From Trebonia sp963771985 (GTDB taxonomy: Bacteria > Actinomycetota > Actinomycetes > Streptosporangiales > Streptosporangiaceae): a DNA stretch of 64,000 bases. The stretch spans positions 322,506 through 386,505 of the forward strand of contig CAVYVO010000010.1 of NCBI GenBank assembly GCA_963771985.1. The letters run 5' to 3'. Numbering within the stretch: position 1 is the stretch's first letter; the number at the start of each line of letters is the position of its first letter. The notes under the pieces were generated by a model that saw only the letters and a program-made list of their open reading frames with translations, searched no databases and was not told the origin of the DNA. This document shows, one piece after another, positions 33,087-41,792 of this stretch. Both the position numbers and the translations under genes were made by a program.

Positions 33087-33134
33087 ACTTATAACATGTA
33101 TAGAGGAGTTGGTGGGGTCGGTCAAGGCAAACCG

Positions 33135-33917
33135 TTAGTGCGCGGGCAACTCGTAGTTCAGCACGTACGCATCAGCGGACATGATCGTGTCGCAGACCTC
33201 AACAGCGCGGCCCTGGACGTCGTATGCGGTGCGGATGAGCCGGAACACGGGTACGCCCGGCATCAGTGCCAGCAGCCTCACTTCGGCCTCGGTAGGCATC
33301 CTTGCAGTGACTTCCTCGGTGAACCGTTCCAATGTGTGGCCCAGTTCTTCCAGGCGGGCATAGATGCCGCCCGGGCCAGGGTTCGGGTCCGCGATTGGGG
33401 TTCCCCGCGTTATGTCCGCCGGGAGATATGATGTGGCGGTTTCGACCGGCGTTCCGTCGAGGGAATATCGCCTGCTACGAACGATTACAGGCCCAGTATG
33501 GTCGAGGCGCTCGCTTATTTCGGGTGGCGGGTCCATTTCGCTGACGCGGATCAAGTCGACGTCAGGTTGCGCACCGGACTGTTCAGATTCGGCAAGGAAT
33601 GCCGCCTTGCCTTCCTTACGATGGCGACGCGCGAAACGATCGGACGCCAGCCTCCGGACGGGCGGTTTTCTGCGCACATATACTCCGCGACCGTGTTCCG
33701 CGCGGGTTAGGCCTTCGGTCTCGAGAAGCTGCAACGCGTTCCTGACAGTCATGCGGGCGACACCATAGTGGTCCATCAGCGCGGCCTCGGATGGAAGCCG
33801 GGCGCCTTCGCTCAGCCGGCCGTCCCGTATCGCCGTCCGTAGTTGGTCGGCGATCTGCCGGAACACGGCCCTGTCACTGGCCGGGTCCACAGCTAGGCCA
33901 TCGAGCACGCTGCTCAA
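33135..33917 (-). CDS. GntR/HutC-family repressor, KorSA-like
   Basis: 260 residues from TTG 33917 (GGGAGGGAG upstream; GTG 33908 possible). The winged helix is at 20-85: VFRQIADQLRTAIRDGRL, LPSEAALMDHYGVARMTVRNAL and AEHGRGVYV. The rest is a UTRA effector domain (VETATSYLPADI, VTARMPTEAEVRLLALMPG, DTIMSADAYVLNYELP). In pSAM2-type elements KorSA is the GntR repressor of replication and transfer genes. Position next to xis, nudix and int supports the same job. The frame open beyond 33917 is a shadow. Confidence 0.75.
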   Translation of the reverse strand: MSSVLDGLAVDPASDRAVFRQIADQLRTAIRDGRLSEGARLPSEAALMDHYGVARMTVRNALQLLETEGLTRAEHGRGVYVRRKPPVRRLASDRFARRHRKEGKAAFLAESEQSGAQPDVDLIRVSEMDPPPEISERLDHTGPVIVRSRRYSLDGTPVETATSYLPADITRGTPIADPNPGPGGIYARLEELGHTLERFTEEVTARMPTEAEVRLLALMPGVPVFRLIRTAYDVQGRAVEVCDTIMSADAYVLNYELPAH

Positions 33918-33959
33918 ATGAGGCTCCCTCCCGCGGTAGCCCGGCACCCAGCTTGTCTG

Positions 33960-33980
33960 GACGTCTAGTACTGTCAAGGG
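33960..33980 (-). promoter_or_regulatory. Repressor promoter region with CTAG half site
   Basis: On the minus strand TTGACA (33972-33977) faces the repressor gene and is followed by GTACTAGAC (33963-33971), which resembles half of the 33069 palindrome. The 94-bp space serves divergent transcription of repressor and Nudix gene. The -10 element is not clear. Confidence 0.35.
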
Positions 33981-34011
33981 TACTCTCAGCGCCCTGATTG
34001 GAGTTACGAAG

Positions 34012-34467
34012 GTGACCGGTGAGGACATGCGCCACTCGGTGAGCGTCGCCGGCGTCGTGATCGACGAGGACGCCCGCGCACTGGTCATACAGCGGCGGGA
34101 TAACGCCCACTGGGAACCGCCAGGTGGCATTCTTGAACGAGACGAGACGATAACTGAAGGCCTGGTTCGTGAAGTCAGGGAAGAGACAGGACTCATTGTT
34201 GAGCCTATTGCACTGACGGGTGTCTACAAGAACATGAGCCGGGGAATAGTTGCTCTTGTGTTCAGATGTCGCGCCGTAGGCGGCACTCTGACGGAGAACC
34301 CGGAAGTTGACGGGTTTCGGTGGGTGCGGGAATCCGACGTCAACGCAATAATGTCAGAAGCCTACGCGGTTCGTGTTCTCGATGCCTACCGGTCGGGTGG
34401 CGCACCGTCCATCCGGGACCACGATGGCGTCCGGCTGATTGCCTCCGGGGGAAAGTCGTTAACTTAG
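34012..34467 (+). CDS. Nudix hydrolase, Pif-like position
   Basis: 151 residues from GTG 34012 (GGAG 9-10 bases upstream; ATG 34027 possible). A full Nudix box G-x5-E-x7-REVREETGL is present in GGILERDETITEGLVREV and following residues, so catalysis is likely. In pSAM2 a Nudix protein (Pif) blocks redundant transfer between element-bearing cells, and Nudix genes recur next to korSA in related elements. Here it is divergent from the repressor gene and its end overlaps the integrase end by 4 bp. Confidence 0.75.
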   Translation: MTGEDMRHSVSVAGVVIDEDARALVIQRRDNAHWEPPGGILERDETITEGLVREVREETGLIVEPIALTGVYKNMSRGIVALVFRCRAVGGTLTENPEVDGFRWVRESDVNAIMSEAYAVRVLDAYRSGGAPSIRDHDGVRLIASGGKSLT

Positions 34468-35999
34468 TCGACCGCTCGCAGCCCGGTAGCTGTGGTGAGC
34501 TGTGCCAGGTAGGCGGCGGCACGGCGGTCGACCTCCGACACCGGGTCAGCGTAGTGCTTGAGGGTGGTGGCGCCGCCGCCGGAGTGGCCGAGCCGGGCAG
34601 CGGTGTTGCCCAGGTCGAACCCGGCGGCGAGGAGCTGGCTGGCGGTGTAGTGGCGCAGGGCCTTGATGTTGAGCTGGACTCCAGCCGCGTCGGCCAGGTC
34701 CGCGACGCGGTGGGATGCCCAGTCGGGGTTCCACGGTTGCGTATTCGCGGGGTGGTTGGAGAACAGGTAGGCGGACGGCGCGAGTTTCACCCCGGTGTCC
34801 AGGAGCGCGGCTGCGACTGCGTCGAGGTGTTCTCGGATGAGAGCGCACGTCACCGGGTCGATCGCCGGATACCTGTCCTGATGGGTCTTGGTGTCCTTGC
34901 GGATCTTCTTACCGCCTTTGACCACGTAGTTGAACGCGACGTGCAGCCAGCCGTTGTCCAGGTCGATGTCACGGATCTGCACCCCGCACAGCTCACCGCG
35001 GCGCACGCCGGTGATCGCGGCCAGCCACACGTACAGCGCGATGGCGGGCTTACCGACGCTACGGGCGTGCTCGATCACAGCGACCACGGCGCCCGGGGGA
35101 GTGGCGGGAATCTTCTTCTTCGTCACGGTGGGCGGTTTCGCAGACTCGGCTGGGTTGAAGTCGACCCATTCCCAGCGCTGGGCAGCTTCGAACGCGCCCG
35201 ACAGGATGGCGTGGATGCCGTGGATGGTGCTGGGTTTCATCGGGTGGCAGGCATGCGGCTGGCAGCCAGACAGGGTGCAGTCGTGGCCCGGTCGCGACCG
35301 GGCGGACCGGTATCGCGAGGCGGGGTTACTTTCCGCGGGCGTGTCCCCTGCAACCTGGGTAGTGCGGCCGTGGCGGATGACCAGCAGCCCCTCGTCTGCG
35401 AGCACGAGGAACGCGTGCTGGATAGTGCCTGGCTTCAATCCCTGGAGCCGGGCGAGTTCGGCTACTGAGGGGAGGTCGTCACCAGGGACGAGCGCGCCGC
35501 AGGTGATAGCTTCGCGGAGCTTGCCGGCCGCCTGCTGCCATCCTGTCCCAGGGCTGGCCGGGCCGGGTCTCAGGTCGGGGACGTGGCGGTGCTCGGTGAA
35601 CGGCTTGCCGGCGCAGGCCAGCTCGCCGCACTTCTGGAGGCGCGCGTAGAGGTTGTCCAGCAGCGGGCCGCGGACCTTGCGCACTTCCTTGATCCCGAGC
35701 GCAGGCTTGATGGTGCGGCGGATGTAACCGAGGTTGGCTTCCTCTGTGGAGACATCCCACCCGGCGACGGGGACGTACGCGTCGAGCAGCTCGGCGACGG
35801 TGACGCCCGAGTCTGGGTTCCGTCCTGCCCGCGCGAGCTCGAGCAGCTTGCCAAGTTCGATCTGCGCCTCTACCTCGGTTTTGCGGGTCTTCCGGAACCG
35901 GATCTCGCGGCCGGTCAACGGGTCCTTGCCCGCGTACACCTTGGCACGCCACGATCCGCTCGGCAGTTGCTCTATGTGACCGGAAGGGGCATGCGTCAT
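34464..35999 (-). CDS. int: Tyrosine integrase with an internal GntR HTH domain
   Basis: 511 residues from ATG 35999 (ATG 36020 possible; weak ribosome sites). The AP2-like N-terminus and core-binding domain occupy 1-138. Residues ~152-220 form a GntR winged helix (WQQAAGKLREAITCGALVPG, LPSVAELARLQGLKPGTIQH) inserted between FTEHRH and the Cys/His segment HDCTLSGCQPHACHPM. The catalytic domain follows: GVRRGEL (Arg ~333), KALRHYTA (Arg 449), GHSGGG (His 472) and nucleophile Tyr 483 in KHYADP. Lies directly inside attR. The embedded GntR domain is unusual. Confidence 0.85.
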   Translation of the reverse strand: MTHAPSGHIEQLPSGSWRAKVYAGKDPLTGREIRFRKTRKTEVEAQIELGKLLELARAGRNPDSGVTVAELLDAYVPVAGWDVSTEEANLGYIRRTIKPALGIKEVRKVRGPLLDNLYARLQKCGELACAGKPFTEHRHVPDLRPGPASPGTGWQQAAGKLREAITCGALVPGDDLPSVAELARLQGLKPGTIQHAFLVLADEGLLVIRHGRTTQVAGDTPAESNPASRYRSARSRPGHDCTLSGCQPHACHPMKPSTIHGIHAILSGAFEAAQRWEWVDFNPAESAKPPTVTKKKIPATPPGAVVAVIEHARSVGKPAIALYVWLAAITGVRRGELCGVQIRDIDLDNGWLHVAFNYVVKGGKKIRKDTKTHQDRYPAIDPVTCALIREHLDAVAAALLDTGVKLAPSAYLFSNHPANTQPWNPDWASHRVADLADAAGVQLNIKALRHYTASQLLAAGFDLGNTAARLGHSGGGATTLKHYADPVSEVDRRAAAYLAQLTTATGLRAVD

Positions 36000-36029
36000 G
36001 GCGGCAGGGTACATCGCCATACCGACATC

Positions 36030-36050
36030 GGTCCACGAACCGGTCCACGA
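36030..36050. promoter_or_regulatory. Putative integrase arm-type sites, right end
   Basis: GGTCCACGA at 36030-36038 and 36042-36050, 12-bp period, 30 bp inside attR and next to the int start. Mirrors the pair at 5976-5996. Confidence 0.55.
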
Positions 36051-36079
36051 GACAAGTGTGGAGTATCCTGAAACCGCAG

Positions 36080-36122
36080 GTGGGGCGCCAGGGGGTCGAA
36101 CCCTGAACCAACGGATTAAAAG
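36080..36122 (-). repeat. attR: tRNA-Lys 3' half
   Basis: 43 bases identical to 5839-5881. Covers the tRNA-Lys from its anticodon loop to its 3' end, so insertion leaves the tRNA functional at this side. Confidence 0.9.
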
Positions 36123-36152
36123 TCCGCTGCTCTGCCATTGAGCTAGCACCCC
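36081..36152 (-). tRNA. tRNA-Lys(UUU)
   Basis: 72 nt on the minus strand. GGGGTGC pairs with GCGCCCC (one G-U), discriminator A. D-arm GCTCAATGGCAGAGC, anticodon loop CTTTTAA giving UUU, T-arm GGTTCGACC. CCA is not encoded. Target gene of the 30-kb element. Confidence 0.95.
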
Positions 36153-36255
36153 GCAACGCCGCGCCGCCAGAGTCAGCCTCTACCGAGGAAGACCCCAGGG
36201 AAGACCCTGAGGAAGACCCTGTCCGCACGACGCTCCGAACGAAGCGTACCGAAAC

Positions 36256-37416
36256 TCAGCGGTAAGCCGATATTCCGGTGAGGGCGTTTCCCAGCGCGAG
36301 CGCGTGGATCTCCTCGGTCCCCTCGTACGTGATCACAGCCTCCAGGTTGTTCGCGTGCCTGATCACCGGGTACTCGAGCGTCACGCCGTTGGCCGCGAGG
36401 ATGGTCCGGGCCTGCCGTGCGATGTCGATGGCGGTCCTGGCATTGGCCATCTTCCCCGCGCTCACCTGGACCGGCGTCAGGGTGCCGGCCTCCTTCAGCC
36501 GCCCGAGGTGCAGCGCGAGCAACTGGGCCTGGTACAGCGACACCGCCATCCATGCCAGCTTGGACTGCGTGAGCTGGAACCCGGCTATCGGCTTGCCGAA
36601 CTGTGTCCGCGTGGTCGCGTAGGAGACCGCGCTCTCCAGGCACGCTCGCGCCGCACCGGTCACTCCCCACGCGATCCCGAACCGCGCCTCGGTGAGGCAC
36701 GACAGCGGTCCCCGCAGCCCCGTGACCCCGGGCAGCACCGCGGACGACGGCAGCCGGACCGAGTCCAAGTGCAGTTCCGAGGTGATGGACGCGCGCAGCG
36801 CCATCTTCTTGTGAATGTCGCGTGCGGTGAAGCCGCGTGTCCCGCGGGGCACGAGGAAACCCCGGATTCCTGACTCAGTCGACGCCCACACGACGGCGAT
36901 GTCCGCGATGGACCCGTTGGTGATCCACATCTTGGTGCCGTTGAGCACCCAGTCCGACCCATCCCGCGCCGCGTGGGTCCGCATCGAGCCCGGATCCGAG
37001 CCATGATCCGGCTCGGTAAGCCCGAAACAGCCGATGGCGGAGCCATTGGCCATCGCCGGGAGCCACTGCTCCTTCTGCTCGTCGCTGCCGTATTTCCAGA
37101 TGGGAAACATGGCGAGCGAGCCCTGCACGGACGCCGCGCTGCGCAGCCCGGAATCGGCCGCTTCCAGTTCCCGGCAGGCGACCCCGTACGCGGTCGGGCC
37201 GGTGCCCGCGCATCCGTAGCCCGTTAGGTGCATGCCGAACAGGCCGAGCTTGCCGAGCTCGGTGAGGACCGGCCGGGGCAGCATCCCGGCCTCGAACCAG
37301 TCGCCGATTTCAGGGATTACCTGGTCGGTTACGAAGGCGCGCACGGTGTCGCGGATGAGCCGCTCCTCGTCGCCAAGCTGGTCGTCTATGCGTAGCAGGT
37401 CCGTCTCGGTCGTCAT
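36256..37416 (-). CDS. Acyl-CoA dehydrogenase, glutaryl-CoA dehydrogenase type
   Basis: 386 residues from ATG 37416 with TTGGAG upstream (an ATG at 37443 is in frame). Flavin-binding motifs IGCFGLTEPDHGSDPGSM and WVLNGTKMWITNGSIAD, then FGKPIAGFQLTQ and the catalytic Glu in VITYEGTEEIHALALG, followed by ALTGISAYR. The wording VPRGTRGFTARDIHKKMALRASITSELHL is close to glutaryl-CoA dehydrogenases, which oxidise and decarboxylate glutaryl-CoA in lysine/tryptophan breakdown. It is typical chromosomal DNA just outside the element, divergent from the PspC gene. Confidence 0.85.
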   Translation of the reverse strand: MTTETDLLRIDDQLGDEERLIRDTVRAFVTDQVIPEIGDWFEAGMLPRPVLTELGKLGLFGMHLTGYGCAGTGPTAYGVACRELEAADSGLRSAASVQGSLAMFPIWKYGSDEQKEQWLPAMANGSAIGCFGLTEPDHGSDPGSMRTHAARDGSDWVLNGTKMWITNGSIADIAVVWASTESGIRGFLVPRGTRGFTARDIHKKMALRASITSELHLDSVRLPSSAVLPGVTGLRGPLSCLTEARFGIAWGVTGAARACLESAVSYATTRTQFGKPIAGFQLTQSKLAWMAVSLYQAQLLALHLGRLKEAGTLTPVQVSAGKMANARTAIDIARQARTILAANGVTLEYPVIRHANNLEAVITYEGTEEIHALALGNALTGISAYR

Positions 37417-37493
37417 GCCGGCTCCAATCGCTCTCTTACCCATCAGGGTATTAACAGGGGAATTCCTGATGACAGGGCCTCCGTCGGCTAGGC

Positions 37494-37757
37494 ATGATCA
37501 TTGACATGACCGAACACAATGGCAACGGGAACAAGCGGCTGCTCCGGATCCGGCAGAGCCGGCTCGTCGCCGGAGTCTGCACCGGGCTCGCCGCGTACTT
37601 CGGGGTGGATGTGAACCTCGTCCGGCTCGCGTTCGGGGTGCTCACCGTCTTCTACGGGCTCGGCATCCTCCTGTACCTGATCGCGTGGGCGATCCTGCCC
37701 GAAGAGGGCGAGGACAGCTCGATCTTGGAGTCGCTCATCAACAAGCGCCGGTCGTAA
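37494..37757 (+). CDS. PspC-domain membrane protein
   Basis: 87 residues (ATG 37494; ATG 37506 also possible). Pattern KRLLRIRQSRLVAGVCTGLAAYFGVD, NLVRLAFGVLTVFYGLGILLYLIAWAILPEE is a standard PspC domain with one long hydrophobic segment. PspC proteins are membrane stress or envelope proteins. Single gene, divergent from the dehydrogenase. Confidence 0.85.
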   Translation: MIIDMTEHNGNGNKRLLRIRQSRLVAGVCTGLAAYFGVDVNLVRLAFGVLTVFYGLGILLYLIAWAILPEEGEDSSILESLINKRRS

Positions 37758-37769
37758 CCGCACGCGGTC

Positions 37770-38451
37770 AGGGCCGCTGCTCGGCGACGACTTTCCGCGC
37801 AGACCCGACTGCGCCACGCCGAAGGCGCGGCTCCGCGCCCGAGGTTCGAGCGACCTCACGAACGCCGGCGCCGCGACAAGCTGGAACGCACCCCCATCCC
37901 CCGCGATCAGCCACAGGAGCAGCACAACGACGAGTGGCGGCTGCCATGCGCTGTCAATGAGCGGGGCGCCTGACGCCATGGCGAGCCAGCCCCAGCCCAC
38001 GATCCGGAGCTGCGCCGAGGGCGCCGCGAACCGCTGGAGGAGGACACCGCCGACGACCGTGCCAAGCGGCACGGCGGCCATCAGCAGACCGACGGTGACC
38101 TCCGTGCCGCCCAGCGAACGCCCGGACGGGGCGGCAAGACCCTCCAGAAGGATGTAAACCCGGCCAGCCACCCGAACAGCAGCAGCGTCCGCAGCTGCCT
38201 GTGGTCCGCTGCGGTGCTGGCCGGCTCCTGACTGCAGTCATAAGGATAAAAGCGGATATTCCGAACGAAAGGGCGTCAATCCCTTGCGTCCGGTAGCTGC
38301 CTACCTGGGCGAACTGGTCACCGGCGAAGGACAGCACTTGGACTATCCACAGCCAGCGGAACTCGAGTACCGCGAAGACCTCCCGATATGAAGCCCGCTG
38401 CTCCCGAGGGCGACGATGACGCTCAGCCTCCAAGGTCGGTTGGCGCGTCAT
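37770..38451 (-). pseudogene. MFS transporter remnant
   Basis: The N-terminal piece (38451 downward) has YREVFAVLEFRWLWIVQVLSFAGDQ; a later piece in another frame has TEVTVGLLMAAVPLGTVVGGVLLQRF and PPLVVVLLLWLIAGDGGAF. Both fit one MFS transporter, but the middle is short and frames differ, and the C-terminal half is missing. It is a decayed gene. Confidence 0.6.
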
Positions 38452-38723
38452 GGGGCCACATCGCCCTCGCCTCCACCATGCCGCACAGGACCCCGCCCCC
38501 GCTTTGAGCGCTCAGTAATCAGAATATCGCTTAACGCGTCGGATCGAGTCAGTCTTTCCAAGCGGTATCGTCTTCTTGGAAGCGTGAAGCACGGTCCCGA
38601 GCGCCGCGGAGGATCTTGTTTCGCGGGAATGACCGTAACGCTTTGGTGGTTGCGCCGTCTGTCCTCTATGCTGTGTCAGTCCCCGACGGCGGACTGATGC
38701 AGCTACGACGGTGCCCCGTCGAA

Positions 38724-38796
38724 GCCCCCATCGTCTAGTGGCCTAGGACACCGCCCTTTCAAGGCGGCGGCACGGGTTCGAATCCCGTTGGGGGCA
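38724..38796 (+). tRNA. tRNA-Glu(UUC)
   Basis: 73 nt. GCCCCCA pairs with TGGGGGC, discriminator A; anticodon loop CTTTCAA; T-arm GGGTTCGAATCCC. Confidence 0.95.
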
Positions 38797-38826
38797 CATC
38801 GTCGGCTAGAGTCGGCGGTAGCAGAT

Positions 38827-38901
38827 GGTCCTGTAGAGCAGCGTGGAGTGCTCGCCACCCTGTCAAGGTGGAGGTCGCGGGTTCAAATCCCGTCAGGACC
38901 G
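38827..38901 (+). tRNA. tRNA-Asp(GUC)
   Basis: 75 nt. GGTCCTG pairs with CAGGACC, discriminator G as usual for Asp; anticodon loop CTGTCAA; T-loop TTCAAAT. Confidence 0.95.
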
Positions 38902-38931
38902 CTGAGGTTGCGCCTAGCGCTACGTCACAAA

Positions 38932-39005
38932 GGTCAGGTAGCTCAGTCGGTATGAGCGTCCGCCTGAAAAGCGGAAGGTCGACAGTTCGATCCTGTCCCT
39001 GACCA
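38932..39005 (+). tRNA. tRNA-Phe(GAA)
   Basis: 74 nt. GGTCAGG pairs with CCTGACC, discriminator A, followed by an encoded CCA. Anticodon loop CTGAAAA. An integrase gene starts 64 bp downstream, so this tRNA is the likely target of the second element; a duplicate of its 3' end was not found in the window. Confidence 0.95.
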
Positions 39006-39068
39006 CCATTCTGATGCGGCTTGAGCAGCCCTCTTACCTGCACTGACAGCAGGAAGAGAGGGATTCCC

Positions 39069-40426
39069 ATGGCGCTGGCAGCGCCCGCGAAGCCCAAGAT
39101 CAACACACATCCAACACAACCGGGGCGTGACCGCGCGGCCCGGCGTGCCCCGGGCAAAGCCAAGGCGGCCGTCCGCGGGCGCGGCCCGGCCCGCGTGAGC
39201 GGGGACACCCGCGAGTCCGTCCGCGATTCCGCTCGTCCGGTGATTGAGCTGGGGTGCGGGATTCTGGTGTACCCGCCGGAGGAGGCGGGAGAGCCGTGGC
39301 GGGCGGTGTTCACCGAGAACGGGCGGCGGCGGTTCCGGCAGGCGATGACCGAGGCGGAGCTGGCCGCCAAGCTGGAGAAGGTCACCGAGCGGCTGCGGGA
39401 CGGGGCGCCGGACATGGAGCGGCCCGGCGCGGACCTGATCGCGCACTACCTGGACCCCGACCGGCTGCCGGTGAGCAAGCGGTGGTCGCGGCGGCACGCC
39501 GACACCCAGCGCAGGCTGTGCCGGCGGTTCGCCGCCCCGGTCATCGCTTCGGTCACCTGCCAGGACATCACCGCCGGTCACATGCAGCAGATCGTCAACG
39601 CCGCGCCGACCGCCAGCGAGGGCGACCGGCTGCACAGGTGCCTGTCGGCCATGGTGACCGCGGGCATCAAGGGCGGGTACCTGACTAATCCGCGGCTGCG
39701 GGAGGTGCACTGGCAGGCCGCCGCTGGCCCGTGCCCGAGCCGCAGGCCAGCACGTCCGGGGAGTCCGCGCTGTGGGTCGACCCGGCCGAGATCCCCGCCG
39801 ACGCCGACGTCGACCGCCTCGGCAAGGCGCTGGCCGCCGGACAGCGCGGGGACCTGCACGAGCTGATGGCCAATGTCGCCGCCTACGCCGGGCTGCGGCA
39901 GGGCGAGGAGTTCGCGCTGACCATCTGGCAGATCACCCCGCAAGAGCGTGTCATCGACGTGGACCGCAAGGTGGTCGAGGTCGCCGGCAAGCAGCACACC
40001 GAGCTGCCCAAGGGCCGCAAGCGCCGCAAGACCATCTACCCCGTCCGCACCCCGGCCGGCTACCCGCTCGCGGCGAAGATCCGCGCCCGTATCGAGCAGG
40101 TCGAAGCCGAGATGCAGGCCGGCCGCAACCCGCTGGGCCTGATGTTCCCCAGCCCCCGGTTCGCGATCTGGCGGTCCTCCAACTTCGACCGCCGCGTCCT
40201 GGCCCCCGCCTACCTCATCGCCGGGTGGCGCGACGAGCACGGCAACGGCGCCTGGACCTGGCACAGCCTGCGGCACGTGTTCTGCACCACCGCCCTGTTC
40301 GGCTGGAAGCTCGACGCCACCGACGTGTCCCGCATGGCCGGCCACGCCAACTACCGCATCACCCTCGACATGTACGTCGGCACCACCGCCGGCATCCTCA
40401 ACCGCGCCCGCCAGGCCACCCAGTAA
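39069..40426 (+). pseudogene. Tyrosine integrase, copy 1, frameshifted
   Basis: Start ATG 39069 after GAGAGGGA. Reads GCGILVYPPEEAGEPWRAVF, HYLDPDRLPVSKRWSRRH and AGIKGGYLTNPRLREVHWQAA, then leaves frame. Compared with copy 2 (42370-43716) one base is missing near 39722 (GCCGCCGCTGGCCCG against GCCGCCGGCCGGCCCG). The catalytic half continues in the other frame: YAGLRQGEEFAL, WTWHSLRHVFCTTALF and the Tyr in TLDMYVG. The N-terminal 55 residues differ from copy 2. Confidence 0.8.
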
Positions 40427-40441
40427 CCACACCCGGCCGCG
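39234..40441 (+). repeat. 1.2-kb inverted repeat, arm 1
   Basis: Nearly identical to the reverse complement of 42355-43563: 1,208 against 1,209 bp, with one indel and a handful of substitutions noticed. Covers the shared part of the two integrase genes and ends 15 bp after their stop codon. Confidence 0.9.
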
Positions 40442-40512
40442 ATGGGGAGCCGGGCAGGGTCATGCAGGCTCGCGCCTGCCCGGTTCCTCCTCGCCGATCA
40501 CGGAGGACCAGC

Positions 40513-40911
40513 ATGTCTCACACTGATCTCGATCAGCCTGACCTCGCTGCACTGCGTGCTGCCGCCGGGGACGCGGAATCCGCGGGGGCGGAGGCCAGGC
40601 TAGTCAGCGCCTGCGGCTATCCGCCCGCGGGCGTCGGCCCGCTGGCACGCGACCTGGCCCGGTCGCTCACCGAGGCAGGTCTTAGCGTGCACCACTGCGC
40701 TGCCCATGACCCGCTGTTCCGGCTGGGCGGAGTCTGCCTGCTGCCGGTATCCGCCGAGGCCGGAACGGGTCACCGGGATACCCGCCAGGCCATGAACGCC
40801 GCGCTCGGCCGCGTCCTGGCCGCTTTCGGATACCAGGTAGCGCCGTTCGGCAGCGGCGGAGCGCGGCTGGTCACCGGCCGCCGGACCGGGGGAACGGAGG
40901 CCGGGCAGTGA
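40513..40911 (+). CDS. Hypothetical element protein
   Basis: 132 residues, ATG 40513 with GGAGG 7 bases before it. Contains DLAALRAAAGDAESAGAEARL, DLARSLTEAGLSVHHCA, LGGVCLLPVSAEAGTGH and VLAAFGYQVAPFGSGG; ends TGGTEAGQ. Stop overlaps the DUF2637 start (GTGA). Possibly an accessory transfer protein; not recognised. Confidence 0.5.
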   Translation: MSHTDLDQPDLAALRAAAGDAESAGAEARLVSACGYPPAGVGPLARDLARSLTEAGLSVHHCAAHDPLFRLGGVCLLPVSAEAGTGHRDTRQAMNAALGRVLAAFGYQVAPFGSGGARLVTGRRTGGTEAGQ

Positions 40912-41792
40912 CCGCGCTCGCCATGGCCCCGGAGACGGGAACCGGATACGGGCCGGATGCGATGACCGGAGTGGACCGGGCCATCCGCGTGTCCACCGCG
41001 GTCGCTGTCCTGGCCGTGGCAGGCGTCGCGGCGTACGTCTCGTACTGGCACGCCTACGCTGTCGTCTGCGCGCACGGCGAAAGCGGCATCACCGCCCGGC
41101 TGGAGCCGGCCACGATCGACGGCCTGGTCTACGCCAGCTCGATGGTGAACCTCTACGCGGCGCGGCACCGGCTCCCGGTACCCGCCCTGGCCCGCTGGCT
41201 GCTCGCGCTCGGCATCATCGCCACGCTCGCCGCCAACATGGCCCAGGGCTGGTCCCACGGACCAGTCGGCGCGGTCATCGCGGCCTGGCCTGCGGTCAGC
41301 CTGGTGGGCAGCTACGAGCTGCTGGTCTGGATCATCCGTACCGCAGCAGCAGGCGGACTGGACCGCGGGCCAGCAGCGGACCACGCCGGCTGGTACGCGG
41401 ACCGCCCGGCCCGCGGACGCCCGGGGGCCAGCTTGCCCGAAGCCGCGCCGGACACCGGCCTGGCGCGGGCCGGCCTCGCGCCTGCTAGCGGGAATGGTCC
41501 GCAGGCCCAGGCCCGCGGACCAGCAGCGGACCAGCGGAGCGGACCAGGCCACGGCATTATGCCGGACCATGCGGACCAGGACGCGGACCAGATCCGGGCT
41601 GGTTCCGGGCAAGCCGGTACCGGCCGCGACGAGAGCGAGACCATCGCCGCGGCGGTGGCCGCCTACCGGGCCAGCCTCCGGACGGGCAAGCCGCTGTCGG
41701 AGCGCAAGCTGGCGGGCATGTTCGGCAAGACCTCACGGCGGTGGGCGCGCAACCGCATGGCCGAAGCCCGGCAGAGCCTGGTACCGGTCTAA
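40908..41792 (+). CDS. DUF2637 membrane protein with C-terminal HTH-like region
   Basis: 294 residues, GTG 40908 in a GTGA overlap. Membrane segments: VSTAVAVLAVAGVAAYVSYW, LARWLLALGIIATLAANMA and VGAVIAAWPAVSLVGSYELL. A long Ala/Asp/Gln-rich linker follows, then ETIAAAVAAYRASLRTGKPL and GKTSRRWARNRMAEA resembling an HTH. DUF2637/Spd proteins are typical of actinobacterial conjugative elements. It sits between the two inverted integrase copies. Confidence 0.75.
   Translation: MTALAMAPETGTGYGPDAMTGVDRAIRVSTAVAVLAVAGVAAYVSYWHAYAVVCAHGESGITARLEPATIDGLVYASSMVNLYAARHRLPVPALARWLLALGIIATLAANMAQGWSHGPVGAVIAAWPAVSLVGSYELLVWIIRTAAAGGLDRGPAADHAGWYADRPARGRPGASLPEAAPDTGLARAGLAPASGNGPQAQARGPAADQRSGPGHGIMPDHADQDADQIRAGSGQAGTGRDESETIAAAVAAYRASLRTGKPLSERKLAGMFGKTSRRWARNRMAEARQSLVPV

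Larger units (their letters stand above)
5840..36122. mobile_element. ~30.3-kb integrative element in tRNA-Lys(UUU)
   Basis: Bounded by 43-bp direct repeats of the tRNA-Lys 3' half. A tyrosine integrase gene lies directly inside the right repeat. The element carries an HTH/Xis-like gene, a GntR repressor, a Nudix gene, DUF2637 and TraD-like genes and a MobF relaxase, plus a cargo region with defence-type genes. No TraB/FtsK-type single-protein transporter and no T4SS channel proteins were recognised. It resembles actinobacterial integrative conjugative or mobilizable elements. Confidence 0.85.
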
